A DNA stretch of 64,000 nucleotides. Origin: an uncultured Faecalibacterium sp. Its GTDB lineage: Bacteria > Bacillota > Clostridia > Oscillospirales > Ruminococcaceae. The position numbers were made by a program, and so were the translations under genes. Positions 8,298 to 16,645 of this stretch are shown here, in pieces. The stretch lies in contig CAKSWU010000003.1 in the NCBI GenBank assembly GCA_934513205.1, positions 62,001 to 126,000 on the forward strand. The letters run 5' to 3'. Position 1 is the first letter of the stretch. Each line of letters opens with the position of its first letter. The notes under the pieces were generated by a model. It saw nothing but the letters and a program-made list of their open reading frames with translations. It did not search any database and was not told the DNA's origin.

Positions 8298-11200
8298 AAA
8301 CGACCGTCCCGTGCGGGATTTTGTCCATCTGCACATCCACACCGAGTACAGTCTGCTGGACGGCGCGTGCCGCATCGACCAGCTGATGGACCGCGTGAAG
8401 GAATGCGGACAGACCGCTGTGGCCTGCACCGACCACGGCGTTATGTATGGCTGCGTGCAGTTCTATAAGGCCGCAAAAAAAGCAGGCATCAAGCCCATTA
8501 TCGGCTGCGAAGTGTATGTTGCCACCCGCACCCGCTTTGATAAGGTCAACAAGATCGACGGAAACAACCATCTGATCCTGCTGTGCAAAAATGAGACCGG
8601 CTACAAAAACCTGATCAAAATGGTGTCCGCCGGTTTTGTGGAGGGTTTTTATTCCAAGCCCCGCGTGGATAAGCAACTGCTGGAACAATACCACGAGGGT
8701 CTCATCTGCCTTTCGGCCTGTCTGGCGGGCGAGATCCCGCAGGCCATTCTGGCGGGGGACTACGACCGCGCCAAGGAGACTGCCCTGTGGTACAGGGACC
8801 TCTTTGGGGCGGACAACTATTATATCGAGCTGCAGGACCACGGCCTGAAAGAGGACAACATCGTTCTGCCGCAGCTCATCAAGCTTTCCCGCGAGACAGG
8901 CATCCCCATGGCAGCCACCAACGACTCCCACTACCTGCGCCGGGAGGACGCCAAGATGCAGAGCATCCTGCTGTGCATCCAGACCGGCAAGACCATTCAG
9001 GATGCCGACCGCATGGAGTTCCAGACCGATGAGTTCTACGTCAAGACCACAGACGAGATGTATGAGCTGTTCTCCCTGGTACCGGAGGCCTGCGCCAATA
9101 CGGCAAAGATCGCCGAGCGGTGCAATTTTGACTTTGAGTTTGGGCACACCAAGATCCCGTACTACAAGGCTCCGGACGGGATGGACAATCAGGCGTTTTT
9201 CGAAAAGCTCTGCTGGGAAGGGCTGGAACGCCGCTACGGACCGGATGTGCCGCAGGCAAACCGGGACCGCCTGCAATATGAGATCGGTGTGGTCAAGACC
9301 ATGGGATACACCAACTACTACCTCATCGTCTGGGACTATATCAACTACGCCAAAAGTCAGGGCATTCCGGTGGGACCGGGACGCGGCTCCGGTGCAGGCA
9401 GCATCGCCGCATACAGTGTGGGCATCACGGATATCGACCCCATTCGCTACAACCTGATCTTCGAGCGTTTTTTGAACCCCGAGCGTGTCAGCATGCCGGA
9501 TTTCGATGTAGACTTCTGCTACGAGCGCCGGCAGGAAGTCATCGACTATGTGAACCGCAAATACGGTGCCGACCATGTGGCGCAGATCGTTACCTTTGGC
9601 ACCATGGCGGCACGAAACGCCATCCGCGATGTGGGCCGCGTCATGGGCATTGCGTATCAGCAGGTGGATGTGGTAGCAAAGCTGGTGCCTATGGAGCTGA
9701 AGATGACCCTGAAGCGGGCGTTGGAGGTCTCCAGCGAGCTGAAAAAGCTCTACGATACCGACCCGCAGGTGACCGAACTGATCGACACCGCCCTGAAGGT
9801 GGAGGGCATGCCTCGGCACGCTTCCACCCACGCGGCAGGTGTGGTCATTACGCCGGAGCCGACGGATTATTACCTGCCGCTTGCCACCAACGACGGTCTG
9901 CCGGTGACCCAGTTCAACATGACCGAGATCGAAGAACTGGGCCTTTTGAAGATGGACTTTCTGGGTCTGCGCACCCTGACTGTCATCCGGGATGCAGAGG
10001 TTGCGGTACAAAAGCAGCACCCGGAGTTCTCCATCCGCAAGCTGGATTATGACGACCCGGATACCTACAAAATGCTGGGTCAGGGCGATACAGAGGGCGT
10101 GTTCCAGCTGGAATCCTCCGGCATGAAGCAGGTGCTTGTGGGCTTGCAGCCCCAGAACCTTGAAGATGTCATCGCTCTGATCAGTCTGTACCGCCCGGGT
10201 CCCATGGACTCCATTCCCACCTATCTGCGTAACCGGCATGAGCCGGACAAGATCAGCTACAAGACCCCGCAGCTGGCGCACATTCTGGATGTGACCAACG
10301 GCTGCATCGTCTATCAGGAGCAGGTCATGCAGATCTTCCGGGAACTGGCGGGCTTCTCCTTTGGACAGGCAGACAACGTCCGCCGTGCCATGAGCAAAAA
10401 GAAGCACGCCGTCATGGAGGCAGAGCGGGAGCACTTTGTGCACGGCTGTACCGAGCCGGGTCACGAATGCCCGGGCTGTGTGGCAAACGGCATCCCGGAA
10501 AAGGTCGCGAACGAGATCTACGATGAGATGTCCAGCTTTGCATCCTACGCTTTCAACAAGAGCCACGCGGCCTGTTACGCTTATGTAGCCTTCCAGACCG
10601 CTTACCTCAAGTGCCATTACCCCAGCCAGTTCATGGCGGCATTGCTGACCAGCGTGCTGGATAATACCGACAAGGTCATCGAATATTCCGGCGAGTGCGC
10701 ACGCCTTGGCATCCGGGTCCTCCCGCCGGACATCAACGTGTCGGGGGGCGGCTTTACTGCGGACAAGAATGGACAGATCCGTTTTGGGCTGAATGCCGTG
10801 AAAAACGTGGGACGCAATCTGATCGAGAATGCGGTGAGGGACCGGGAAAACGGGCCTTATACCAGTCTATACGATTTCTGCAAACGGATGCACGGCAACG
10901 AGCTGAACCGCCGGGCGGTGGAATGTCTCATCAAAGCCGGTGCGTTCGACCGCATGGGCAACAACCGCCACAGCCATGTAGAAGCCGTGGAAGGCATCCT
11001 GAAGAGCATCGAGACCGACTCCCGCCGGAATCTGGACGGTCAGCTGGACCTGTTCGCGGTGATGAGCGGGGGAACGTCGGATGCGGCATCGGCGGACGCC
11101 TACGAGGTCCGGCAGCTGCAGGAGTACAGCCGCAAGGAGCTGCTCCAGCAGGAAAAAGAGGTCAGCGGACTCTATCTGTCCGGTCATCCGCTGGACGCCT

Positions 11201-11799
11201 ACCGGGAACAGACCGCGCGCATTGCCTCTCACACCATCAAGGCGCTGACCGGCGAGGACTCCCATGTACAGGACGGCGAGCGTGTGCGCATCGTATGTGC
11301 GGTGGTCAAAAACCGCATGATGACCACCAAGTCCAACAGCATGATGGCCTTTACCAGCGTGGAGGACCTGACCGGCACCATGGAGGTGATCGTTTTCCCA
11401 AAGGTTCTGGACACCTACCGGGACGCACTGCACGAGAATGCGGTTGTGGTCATTGACGGGCGGCTGTCCGTGCGGGAGGACGAGGCATCCAAGCTGCTGG
11501 CGGACAGCATCATCCCCATGGAAAGCTACGACCCCTCCAGGCAGGACTGCGGTAGACCGGACCCGCTCCGGAATGCGGCAAAGAAAGTGTATATCCGCCT
11601 GCCGTCGCAGGACAGTCTGGAATACAAAAAGGTGGTCAACCTGCTGTCCATCTTTGACGGTGATATCCCGGTCATCCTCTGCATTCAGGACACGGGCCAG
11701 CGTCTGGCTGCGCCCCGGCGGCTGTACACTTCTGGGCACCCGCTGTTCTTTCAGGAACTGAAAAGACTGGTCGGCAACGAGAATGTTGCAACAAAATGA
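8281..11799 (+). CDS. dnaE: DNA polymerase III subunit alpha, DnaE type
   Basis: Replicative polymerase subunit. 1,172 residues, normal for DnaE. N-terminal PHP domain (FVHLHIHTEYSLLDG and CTDHGVMYG), palm with GPGRGSGAGS and the catalytic PDFDVD at 406-411, fingers, tandem HhH (HASTHAAGVV region), and a C-terminal OB fold (~1,000-1,080). RBS GGAGG sits inside whiA, so the genes are translationally coupled. It ends the hprK operon. Confidence 0.97.
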   Translation: MSEKCENDRPVRDFVHLHIHTEYSLLDGACRIDQLMDRVKECGQTAVACTDHGVMYGCVQFYKAAKKAGIKPIIGCEVYVATRTRFDKVNKIDGNNHLILLCKNETGYKNLIKMVSAGFVEGFYSKPRVDKQLLEQYHEGLICLSACLAGEIPQAILAGDYDRAKETALWYRDLFGADNYYIELQDHGLKEDNIVLPQLIKLSRETGIPMAATNDSHYLRREDAKMQSILLCIQTGKTIQDADRMEFQTDEFYVKTTDEMYELFSLVPEACANTAKIAERCNFDFEFGHTKIPYYKAPDGMDNQAFFEKLCWEGLERRYGPDVPQANRDRLQYEIGVVKTMGYTNYYLIVWDYINYAKSQGIPVGPGRGSGAGSIAAYSVGITDIDPIRYNLIFERFLNPERVSMPDFDVDFCYERRQEVIDYVNRKYGADHVAQIVTFGTMAARNAIRDVGRVMGIAYQQVDVVAKLVPMELKMTLKRALEVSSELKKLYDTDPQVTELIDTALKVEGMPRHASTHAAGVVITPEPTDYYLPLATNDGLPVTQFNMTEIEELGLLKMDFLGLRTLTVIRDAEVAVQKQHPEFSIRKLDYDDPDTYKMLGQGDTEGVFQLESSGMKQVLVGLQPQNLEDVIALISLYRPGPMDSIPTYLRNRHEPDKISYKTPQLAHILDVTNGCIVYQEQVMQIFRELAGFSFGQADNVRRAMSKKKHAVMEAEREHFVHGCTEPGHECPGCVANGIPEKVANEIYDEMSSFASYAFNKSHAACYAYVAFQTAYLKCHYPSQFMAALLTSVLDNTDKVIEYSGECARLGIRVLPPDINVSGGGFTADKNGQIRFGLNAVKNVGRNLIENAVRDRENGPYTSLYDFCKRMHGNELNRRAVECLIKAGAFDRMGNNRHSHVEAVEGILKSIETDSRRNLDGQLDLFAVMSGGTSDAASADAYEVRQLQEYSRKELLQQEKEVSGLYLSGHPLDAYREQTARIASHTIKALTGEDSHVQDGERVRIVCAVVKNRMMTTKSNSMMAFTSVEDLTGTMEVIVFPKVLDTYRDALHENAVVVIDGRLSVREDEASKLLADSIIPMESYDPSRQDCGRPDPLRNAAKKVYIRLPSQDSLEYKKVVNLLSIFDGDIPVILCIQDTGQRLAAPRRLYTSGHPLFFQELKRLVGNENVATK

Positions 11800-11820
11800 C
11801 ATTTCTGTGCACGAATCTCG

Positions 11821-11861
11821 CTTGGCAGGATGTTTCCAAATCCCGCCAAGTGTGATATAAT
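11821..11861 (+). promoter_or_regulatory. pfkA promoter with flanking inverted repeat
   Basis: TTTCCA (11833-11838), 17-bp spacer and TATAAT (11856-11861). The -35 region is bracketed by CTTGGCAGG and CCCGCCAAG, an inverted repeat with one mismatch and a 12-bp gap, which looks like a repressor operator. The regulator is not known. Confidence 0.6.
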
Positions 11862-11979
11862 TATCAAAGGCAAGTTGAAGGTATTTCTGGTATCTTTGAG
11901 CAAAGCATGGGAGTTGTGTTGGATTTGGACTCCGCTGCTCAGGGGTAAATGAAGAAACAAATTGGAGGGAATCTCTCGT

Positions 11980-12954
11980 ATGGAAAAGCAGATCAAAACG
12001 ATTGGCGTGCTGACAAGCGGCGGTGATGCTCCCGGCATGAACGCTGCTGTGCGCGCTGTGGTACGCACGGGCCTGCACAAGGGTTATCGCATGATCGGTA
12101 TTCAGCGTGGTTACAACGGCCTGCTGAACGGTGAATGCTTCGAGATGAACCTGCGCAGTGTATCGAATATCATTTCGGCCGGCGGCACCATTCTCTACAC
12201 GGCACGCTGCCTGGAGTTCAAGACCTCGGAAGGTCAGGACAAGGGCGCTGAAAAGTGCCGCGAGCTGGGCATTGATGCACTGGTGGTCATTGGCGGCGAC
12301 GGTTCCTACCGCGGCGCTCGCGCACTGGCACACCGCGGCATTCCCATGATCGGTCTGCCCGGAACCATTGATAATGATATCGCCTGCACCGATTATACCA
12401 TCGGCTACGACACGGCGATGAATACCGCGCTGGAGATGATCGACAAGCTGCGGGACACCACCCAGAGCCACGACCGTTGCAGTGTGGTGGAGGTCATGGG
12501 CCGTAATGCAGGTTACATTGCGCTGAATGTTGCCATTGCTTCCGGTGCCATGGCGGTGCTGCTGCCGGAGAAGGAATTCGACATGCAGCATGACATTCTG
12601 GACAAGATCACCGAGACCCAGAAGACCGGCAAGCGCCACTTTATCATCATCGTGGCAGAAGGCGTGGGTCATGCACAGGAGATCGCAAACGAGATCCAGG
12701 CTCGTACCGGCATTGATTCCCGTGCCACCATTCTGGGCCATGTGCAGCGTGGCGGTTCTCCCACCCTGCGTGACCGCGTGAACGCTTCCGCTATGGGCTA
12801 TCATGCAGTCTGCCTGCTGGAGCAGGGCAAGTTCAACCGCATCGTCGGCATGAAGGGCGAGACGCTGGTGGATTATCCGGTGGATGAAGCACTGGAGATG
12901 ACCAAGACGCTTGACCCGGTGCTGCTGGACGTGGCAAACACCATTTCTATCTGA
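11980..12954 (+). CDS. pfkA: ATP-dependent 6-phosphofructokinase
   Basis: Commits fructose-6-phosphate to glycolysis. 324 residues. ATP site TSGGDAPGMN (12-21) and GGDGSYRGA; catalytic GTIDND at 128-133 with Asp131 as the base; MGRNAGYIAL follows. Gly in GGDGS marks the ATP-dependent rather than PPi-dependent class. The ATG at 11980 is chosen for its upstream TTGGAGGGA. It is transcribed alone between its own promoter and terminator and marks the prophage boundary. Confidence 0.96.
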   Translation: MEKQIKTIGVLTSGGDAPGMNAAVRAVVRTGLHKGYRMIGIQRGYNGLLNGECFEMNLRSVSNIISAGGTILYTARCLEFKTSEGQDKGAEKCRELGIDALVVIGGDGSYRGARALAHRGIPMIGLPGTIDNDIACTDYTIGYDTAMNTALEMIDKLRDTTQSHDRCSVVEVMGRNAGYIALNVAIASGAMAVLLPEKEFDMQHDILDKITETQKTGKRHFIIIVAEGVGHAQEIANEIQARTGIDSRATILGHVQRGGSPTLRDRVNASAMGYHAVCLLEQGKFNRIVGMKGETLVDYPVDEALEMTKTLDPVLLDVANTISI

Positions 12955-12974
12955 TATTTATAAAGCCAATACTA

Positions 12975-13016
12975 TGGAGCTGTTCTCTCGAGGAATCGGG
13001 AGGATGGCTCCTTTTT
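12975..13016 (+). terminator. pfkA terminator
   Basis: GGAGC and GCTCC form the outer stem of a ~36-nt hairpin followed directly by TTTTT. Confidence 0.8.
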
Positions 13017-13017
13017 G

Positions 13018-13176
13018 CGTTTTAACGTAAAAAACACATGAACTGACTGGAACTTTCTGCATTTTTAAAAAGAAAAATCGTGAATGAAAAGTACATAACT
13101 ATAAATGGAAATATATGGAAGAAAACATGGCTCGAATTGTAATATTCCGACCCGGTGCTGGATTGGTGCTAGAACA
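13018..13176. other. Host/prophage junction (candidate attL region)
   Basis: AT-rich non-coding strip between the pfkA terminator and the integrase stop. Integrase genes commonly sit next to the attachment core, so attL should be here. The core cannot be defined because the right end is outside the window. Confidence 0.5.
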
Positions 13177-14406
13177 TCAGGGAATCTTATCAAGCTCGCT
13201 GATGAGCCATTCGACGGTACGCTTAGTGTAAACACGCTCGGTAAGGTCATCGATTTTATGACCAACGATTCGCTTGAGAGCATATTCGTCCATCTCCGCT
13301 TTCTTGGCTAACGTAACAAAATGCACGCGGCCATCATGTCCACGATGCTCTGGGCTGATGCCCAACAAGGGGAGTGTTTCAATAAACGAATCGGAAAGGT
13401 AATCATAGGAGTATTTAGTCCACCTGTCGGGCCAGCGCTTGTAATGATGATTAAAAAGATATTCACTACCGATACTCTGCGCTTCCTTATAGCGATGCTG
13501 GATGAGCGGCATAATTTTCATATGAATAGGCACCTGGCGATTTTTGCCATTTTTTGTTTTCATACCGCCCTGAATCCAACGCTTGTCAAGATGAACGTCT
13601 GCTGTTTTTAGCTTGACTAACTCCTGCGGCCGCCAGCCAGAATAGCACTGAATGAGAATCAGGTCAGCAACGTCGCAGATTCCTACATTTTTCCAGAGAA
13701 TATTGATCTCTTCATCAGTATAAGGGAAGTGCTCATGCTGCGTTTCAAATTCGCAGTTGACATTAAACATGCGGGCAATGTTCTTATCTACGTATTCATT
13801 TTCAACAGCATAATCAAACAGCTGGTTGTACATGAATTTTAGCTTTGAGCCTGTGATTGGCGAAATCTCGACGGTTGCTCCATTATTCACCGCGGTTCCA
13901 TGAAGTATGCAGTCTTTTAAATGGTGGACACGAAGATTGCGTACTGGAATATCTTTGATTGGCGCGGAATACCGCCAAAGGCTCCGATAGCGGCGAAGCG
14001 TTGTCTTATCGGGATTAGCTTTTTCCCGCTCTTGATACCAGAGATCATATAGCTCCTGAAAACTGATGATCGTTTCTGGGTCATAAGGATTTCGGTGATA
14101 TTCCACCAGTGCTTGATAAGCCTCATTATAGGTCTTGAAAGATGATTTGGGCTTGAGTGGCTTACGAATGGGACGGCCTTCCGGAGTTTTTCCGGCAGGA
14201 ACAGTGACATAAAACGGGTTACGAAGATTTTTCGTTCGGACTTCGGTGATGCTGCCGAAACCGTTCGGAAGATGCATTCGCCGCTTTTGTGGAACGGGGC
14301 GCTGCAGGACTGGAACGGGTGTTTGGTCGAGCGGGTAACCGCAATGAGGACAAGCTACTGCCTTATCGCTCACTTGTAGACAACACTCTGGACAGAGTTT
14401 TAACAT
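13177..14406 (-). CDS. Tyrosine-type phage integrase with N-terminal zinc ribbon
   Basis: Site-specific recombinase for integration and excision. 409 residues from the ATG at 14406, chosen because AAGGAGG sits 5 bases upstream. Residues 5-22 form a C-x2-C...C-x2-C zinc ribbon (Cys5, 8, 19, 22). Then a short AP2-like arm-binding region, a SAM-like core-binding domain (~90-190), and the catalytic domain with Arg in YSGWRPQEL, HDGR box, GHKIDDLTERVYTKR carrying the second His and nucleophile Tyr. The HDGR box replaces the commoner HDLRH/HDCRH. It is convergent with pfkA. Confidence 0.9.
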   Translation of the reverse strand: MLKLCPECCLQVSDKAVACPHCGYPLDQTPVPVLQRPVPQKRRMHLPNGFGSITEVRTKNLRNPFYVTVPAGKTPEGRPIRKPLKPKSSFKTYNEAYQALVEYHRNPYDPETIISFQELYDLWYQEREKANPDKTTLRRYRSLWRYSAPIKDIPVRNLRVHHLKDCILHGTAVNNGATVEISPITGSKLKFMYNQLFDYAVENEYVDKNIARMFNVNCEFETQHEHFPYTDEEINILWKNVGICDVADLILIQCYSGWRPQELVKLKTADVHLDKRWIQGGMKTKNGKNRQVPIHMKIMPLIQHRYKEAQSIGSEYLFNHHYKRWPDRWTKYSYDYLSDSFIETLPLLGISPEHRGHDGRVHFVTLAKKAEMDEYALKRIVGHKIDDLTERVYTKRTVEWLISELDKIP

Positions 14407-14452
14407 AGAAACCTCCTTCAATCATTGTATAAATTTGCCGTTTTCACTCAAA

Positions 14453-14475
14453 AGCTCGGTCAACCCGGGCTTTTT
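14453..14475 (+). terminator. Small terminator-like hairpin
   Basis: AGCTCGG pairs with CCGGGCT and is followed by TTTTT. It lies in the 237-bp gap between the divergent integrase and the first early gene, so it may end a short leader transcript. The rest of that gap shows no coding sequence. Confidence 0.4.
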
Positions 14476-14643
14476 CTGTCTGAAAAGCTATTCTAGGTTA
14501 AACGATAGATTTTTGCTTGTCAATCCTTAATGGCGAAAAAGATAAAAAACAGCACGCGGGGGACCATTTTTACAAGTATCATCCTTTTGAGCCTGGGAAC
14601 GTATTTGGACGCTCCTAGAGTAATACAAAAGGAGTACGATAGT

Positions 14644-14892
14644 ATGGACAAAGCTAGGTTAAAATTGGGTGCTGTTCCGGTGAGGGTGGCAGCAAAGGTC
14701 TACGGACGTGATCCGGCATGGGTGCGTGCAGGTATCATTGCAGGGTGGCTTCCGATCGGCGAGGCAACGAGGAATGGAAAGCGCATTACGGATATTCAGC
14801 AGATGAACTCAAAGCTGGGCAGAATCAACTACTACATCTCGCCCAAGCTCCTCTACGAGCAGACCGGCTATGAATGGAGGGGCGAAAAATGA
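14644..14892 (+). CDS. Small excisionase-like helix-turn-helix protein
   Basis: 82 residues. The start follows AAAGGAGTACGATAGT. RVAAKVYGRDPAWVRAGIIAGWLPIG reads like a MerR/Xis-type winged helix, followed by a basic hairpin and YYISPKLLYEQTGYEW, a pattern common in Clostridial phage DNA-binding proteins. The position beside the integrase fits an excisionase or early regulator. Role inferred. Confidence 0.55.
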   Translation: MDKARLKLGAVPVRVAAKVYGRDPAWVRAGIIAGWLPIGEATRNGKRITDIQQMNSKLGRINYYISPKLLYEQTGYEWRGEK

Positions 14893-15302
14893 GCAGAGAA
14901 CGTGCGGAGCTGTCAAAAAAGAACCCATACCACATTCCGAGATACCGCTATTACGAGCTGAAGTATTTTTGCAGGCAGTACGATGACTGGAAGAAGGCCC
15001 TGATTCTGATCGACGGCTGGCAGACATCACCCAATGATATTTCCGGCATCATCAAAGGACGCCCACCTGTAAGCCAGACCGAAAGGCAGGCTCTCGCGAG
15101 AGTCTACTATTCAAAGTGTATTGACACCGTTGACAAGTGTATTGCTGAGCTTGACACGATTTTGGCACCGTACATAAAAAAGGGCGTGACAGAGGGAGAC
15201 GGCTACAACAAGCTTCAAGCAAATGGCTGCCCCTGCTGCCGCGAGACCTACTACGAGCATTACCGGTACTTCTTCTGGCTCCTGAGCAAGGAACGGCAGT
15301 GA
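14889..15302 (+). CDS. Conserved phage protein, RinA/ArpU-like region
   Basis: 137 residues, ATGA overlap with the previous gene. Begins SKKNPYHIPRYRYYELKYFC, a conserved opening in Clostridial phage and ICE proteins of unknown function. Helical, Tyr-rich; a CPCC motif near 115. Could be a late-gene activator like ArpU/RinA, but no HTH is evident to me. Confidence 0.6.
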   Translation: MSRERAELSKKNPYHIPRYRYYELKYFCRQYDDWKKALILIDGWQTSPNDISGIIKGRPPVSQTERQALARVYYSKCIDTVDKCIAELDTILAPYIKKGVTEGDGYNKLQANGCPCCRETYYEHYRYFFWLLSKERQ

Positions 15303-15330
15303 CGCGAAATTTTCAGCATGCTTTATGGAA
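15301..15330 (+). promoter_or_regulatory. 30-bp early element, copy 1
   Basis: GACGCGAAATTT, 8 variable bases, CTTTATGGAA. Overlaps the stop of the preceding gene and lies 38 bp before the next start. Confidence 0.55.
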
Positions 15331-15367
15331 CGAATATTCACTGTTTAAATGCAAAGGAGAACACAAT

Positions 15368-15673
15368 ATGTTTAAGAGCAACAAAGTGAATCACATGACC
15401 GTTATCGTGAAAGGCGTGAGAGACGATGATTACGAAGGACTCGAGCTGATGATGGAAGTCGTTCGTCGGAACTGTAAGATGGACCCGAGGCTGGTTAGCC
15501 AGACAGTCTATTCGATCAGAACCTACGAAGATGAAAAGAAGAAGCGCACGGACTTCAACGTCGAATTTGAGGCGTTCGACATGGGCGGGATCATCCGTGA
15601 TTTTAAGCTGCTGAAAAAAGCAGGTGTGATCAAGCAGGTAGAAAAGAAGCAGTATACGAATTATCTCGTTTAA
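15368..15673 (+). CDS. Small conserved phage protein
   Basis: 101 residues behind GGAGAACACAAT. Alpha/beta composition with a charged centre (EDEKKKRTDFNVEFEAF). No motif recognised. First gene after copy 1 of the 30-bp element and closed by a terminator, so a monocistronic unit. Confidence 0.6.
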   Translation: MFKSNKVNHMTVIVKGVRDDDYEGLELMMEVVRRNCKMDPRLVSQTVYSIRTYEDEKKKRTDFNVEFEAFDMGGIIRDFKLLKKAGVIKQVEKKQYTNYLV

Positions 15674-15684
15674 TAAGAAAGGCA

Positions 15685-15717
15685 GGAGCCGTGGAGAAAT
15701 CTGCGGCTCTTTGTTTT
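15685..15717 (+). terminator. Early terminator
   Basis: GAGCCG and CGGCTC arms around GGAGAAATCT, then TTTGTTTT. Same hairpin family as those at 21150, 31266 and 34804. Confidence 0.75.
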
Positions 15718-15719
15718 GT

Positions 15720-15749
15720 GGCGCGAAAAATTCACCCTCCTTTATGGAA
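15720..15749 (+). promoter_or_regulatory. 30-bp early element, copy 2
   Basis: GGCGCGAAAAAT, 8 bases, CTTTATGGAA, beginning 3 bp after the terminator T-tract. Confidence 0.6.
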
Positions 15750-15780
15750 AGAAATGAACAATTTTAGGAGGTATTTTACT

Positions 15781-15927
15781 ATGCTGAAGAATGTTGTTAA
15801 AGGCTTTGAGGAAATGATGAACTGTGTTCTGACTGTTATGAACGAGTCGCTGAGCGATCCGTATGCGGGCTGGAACGAAGGGGAAGAACTCCTCGTGCTG
15901 AACGAGGTTCGGTGTGGTATCCGCTAA
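15781..15927 (+). CDS. Very small phage protein
   Basis: 48 residues behind TTAGGAGGTATTTTACT. Acidic C-terminal half, no motif. Support is the strong RBS and its place between an element and a terminator. Confidence 0.5.
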   Translation: MLKNVVKGFEEMMNCVLTVMNESLSDPYAGWNEGEELLVLNEVRCGIR

Positions 15928-15947
15928 TGGATATTCTGACCGGAAAA

Positions 15948-15979
15948 CGGGCGTATGGAAACATGCGCTCTTTTCTTTG
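15948..15979 (+). terminator. Early terminator
   Basis: GGGCGTATG, GAAA loop, CATGCGCTC, then TTTTCTTT. Confidence 0.7.
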
Positions 15980-15992
15980 ACGTTTCGGTGCA

Positions 15993-16022
15993 GGCGCGAA
16001 AAATACAGCCTCCCTTATGAAA
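15993..16022 (+). promoter_or_regulatory. 30-bp early element, copy 3 (before tRNA-like gene)
   Basis: GGCGCGAAAAAT, 8 bases, CCTTATGAAA. Its last two bases are the first two of the tRNA-like RNA, so the right half of the element probably sits at the transcription start. Confidence 0.6.
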
Positions 16023-16090
16023 GGAGATAGCTCAGTTGGCAGAGCGCTGCTTGATTGCAGAGGTCGTGGGTCCGAATCCCATTCTCTTTC
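16021..16090 (+). tRNA. tRNA-like RNA with shortened anticodon arm
   Basis: Cloverleaf parts are clear: acceptor AAGGAGA/TCTCTTT with one G-U, D-arm GCTC/GAGC around AGTTGGCA, T-arm GTGGG/CCCAT around TCCGAAT, variable loop AGGTC. The anticodon arm is only CTGC-TTGATT-GCAG: a 4-bp stem and 6-nt loop instead of 5 and 7. The RNA is 70 nt with no encoded CCA, followed by TTTTTT. The anticodon is ambiguous (GAT, Ile, is the nearest reading). It may be a degenerate tRNA or a tRNA mimic. Confidence 0.6.
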
Positions 16091-16100
16091 TTTTTTGCAG

Positions 16101-16130
16101 GACGCGAAAAAATCAGCTGCCTTTACGAAA
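16101..16130 (+). promoter_or_regulatory. 30-bp early element, copy 4
   Basis: GACGCGAAAAAA, 8 bases, CTTTACGAAA, starting 5 bp after the T-tract that follows the tRNA-like gene. Confidence 0.55.
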
Positions 16131-16143
16131 GGTGGTATGACTG

Positions 16144-16251
16144 ATGTACGATTTTGTGGTACAGCTTTTTGTATTGTTGATCTTATGGGAGATATTGAAG
16201 CTCCTGATCGAGAAACGGAAAGGAGAACAAGAGAGAAACAAAAAGAAATAA
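16144..16251 (+). CDS. 35-residue membrane miniprotein
   Basis: The ATG sits 8 bases after GGTGG. One TM helix (FVVQLFVLLILWEILKLLI) and a charged tail rich in Lys/Arg/Glu. Lies between element copy 4 and a terminator. An overlapping frame starting at 16137 is poorer. Confidence 0.5.
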   Translation: MYDFVVQLFVLLILWEILKLLIEKRKGEQERNKKK

Positions 16252-16261
16252 CATTTCAAAA

Positions 16262-16293
16262 TGGAGTAGATGGAAACATCTGCTCTTATTTTT
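16262..16293 (+). terminator. Early terminator
   Basis: GAGTAGATG, GAAA loop, CATCTGCTC, then TTATTTTTTT. Confidence 0.75.
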
Positions 16294-16348
16294 TTCAGCA
16301 CGCGCGTGACCGAAACATGACTTATATTTATAAAAGGAGATTTTCAAA

Positions 16349-16588
16349 ATGGCTTATCTGATATGGATACTCACGGGACTGGCGATCATTCTGGGATTTT
16401 TGCTGGGGCTTATACTCGGCATGACCCACGATTACCGCAAAAAAGCAGTCGGTACATTGTTGATTGGCTACACCGGAGAAGAGGATGACAGCGCCCATCT
16501 GTTCCTGAATATGGACAAGGCCGTGGAGGACATCGAAGGAAGCGAGTATGCTGTGCTGCGCATTAAAAAGGTGCAGGCGCGAAAATAA
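16349..16588 (+). CDS. Small membrane protein
   Basis: 79 residues behind AAAGGAGATTTTCAAA. N-terminal TM helix to residue ~26, then a soluble part (GTLLIGYTGEEDDSAHLFLNM) of a type often seen in Firmicute phages. Function unknown. Its stop lies inside element copy 5. Confidence 0.6.
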   Translation: MAYLIWILTGLAIILGFLLGLILGMTHDYRKKAVGTLLIGYTGEEDDSAHLFLNMDKAVEDIEGSEYAVLRIKKVQARK

Positions 16589-16605
16589 CTTCCCGCTTTA
16601 CGGAG
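16576..16605 (+). promoter_or_regulatory. 30-bp early element, copy 5
   Basis: GGCGCGAAAATA, 8 bases, CTTTACGGAG; overlaps the upstream stop codon. Confidence 0.5.
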
Positions 16606-16645
16606 GAAACTCCGAACTTATATTTTTTGAAGGGAGAAATTCAAA

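Noticed and set aside
7972..10617. 881-codon minus-strand frame
   Set aside because: Antisense shadow of whiA/dnaE caused by GC-rich codon bias.
13105..13311. Small plus-strand frame at the junction
   Set aside because: Overlaps the integrase 3' end antisense, no RBS.
16017..16361. 114-codon frame across the tRNA-like gene
   Set aside because: It reads through the cloverleaf and a terminator; a separate 35-codon gene with a better RBS fits the second half.
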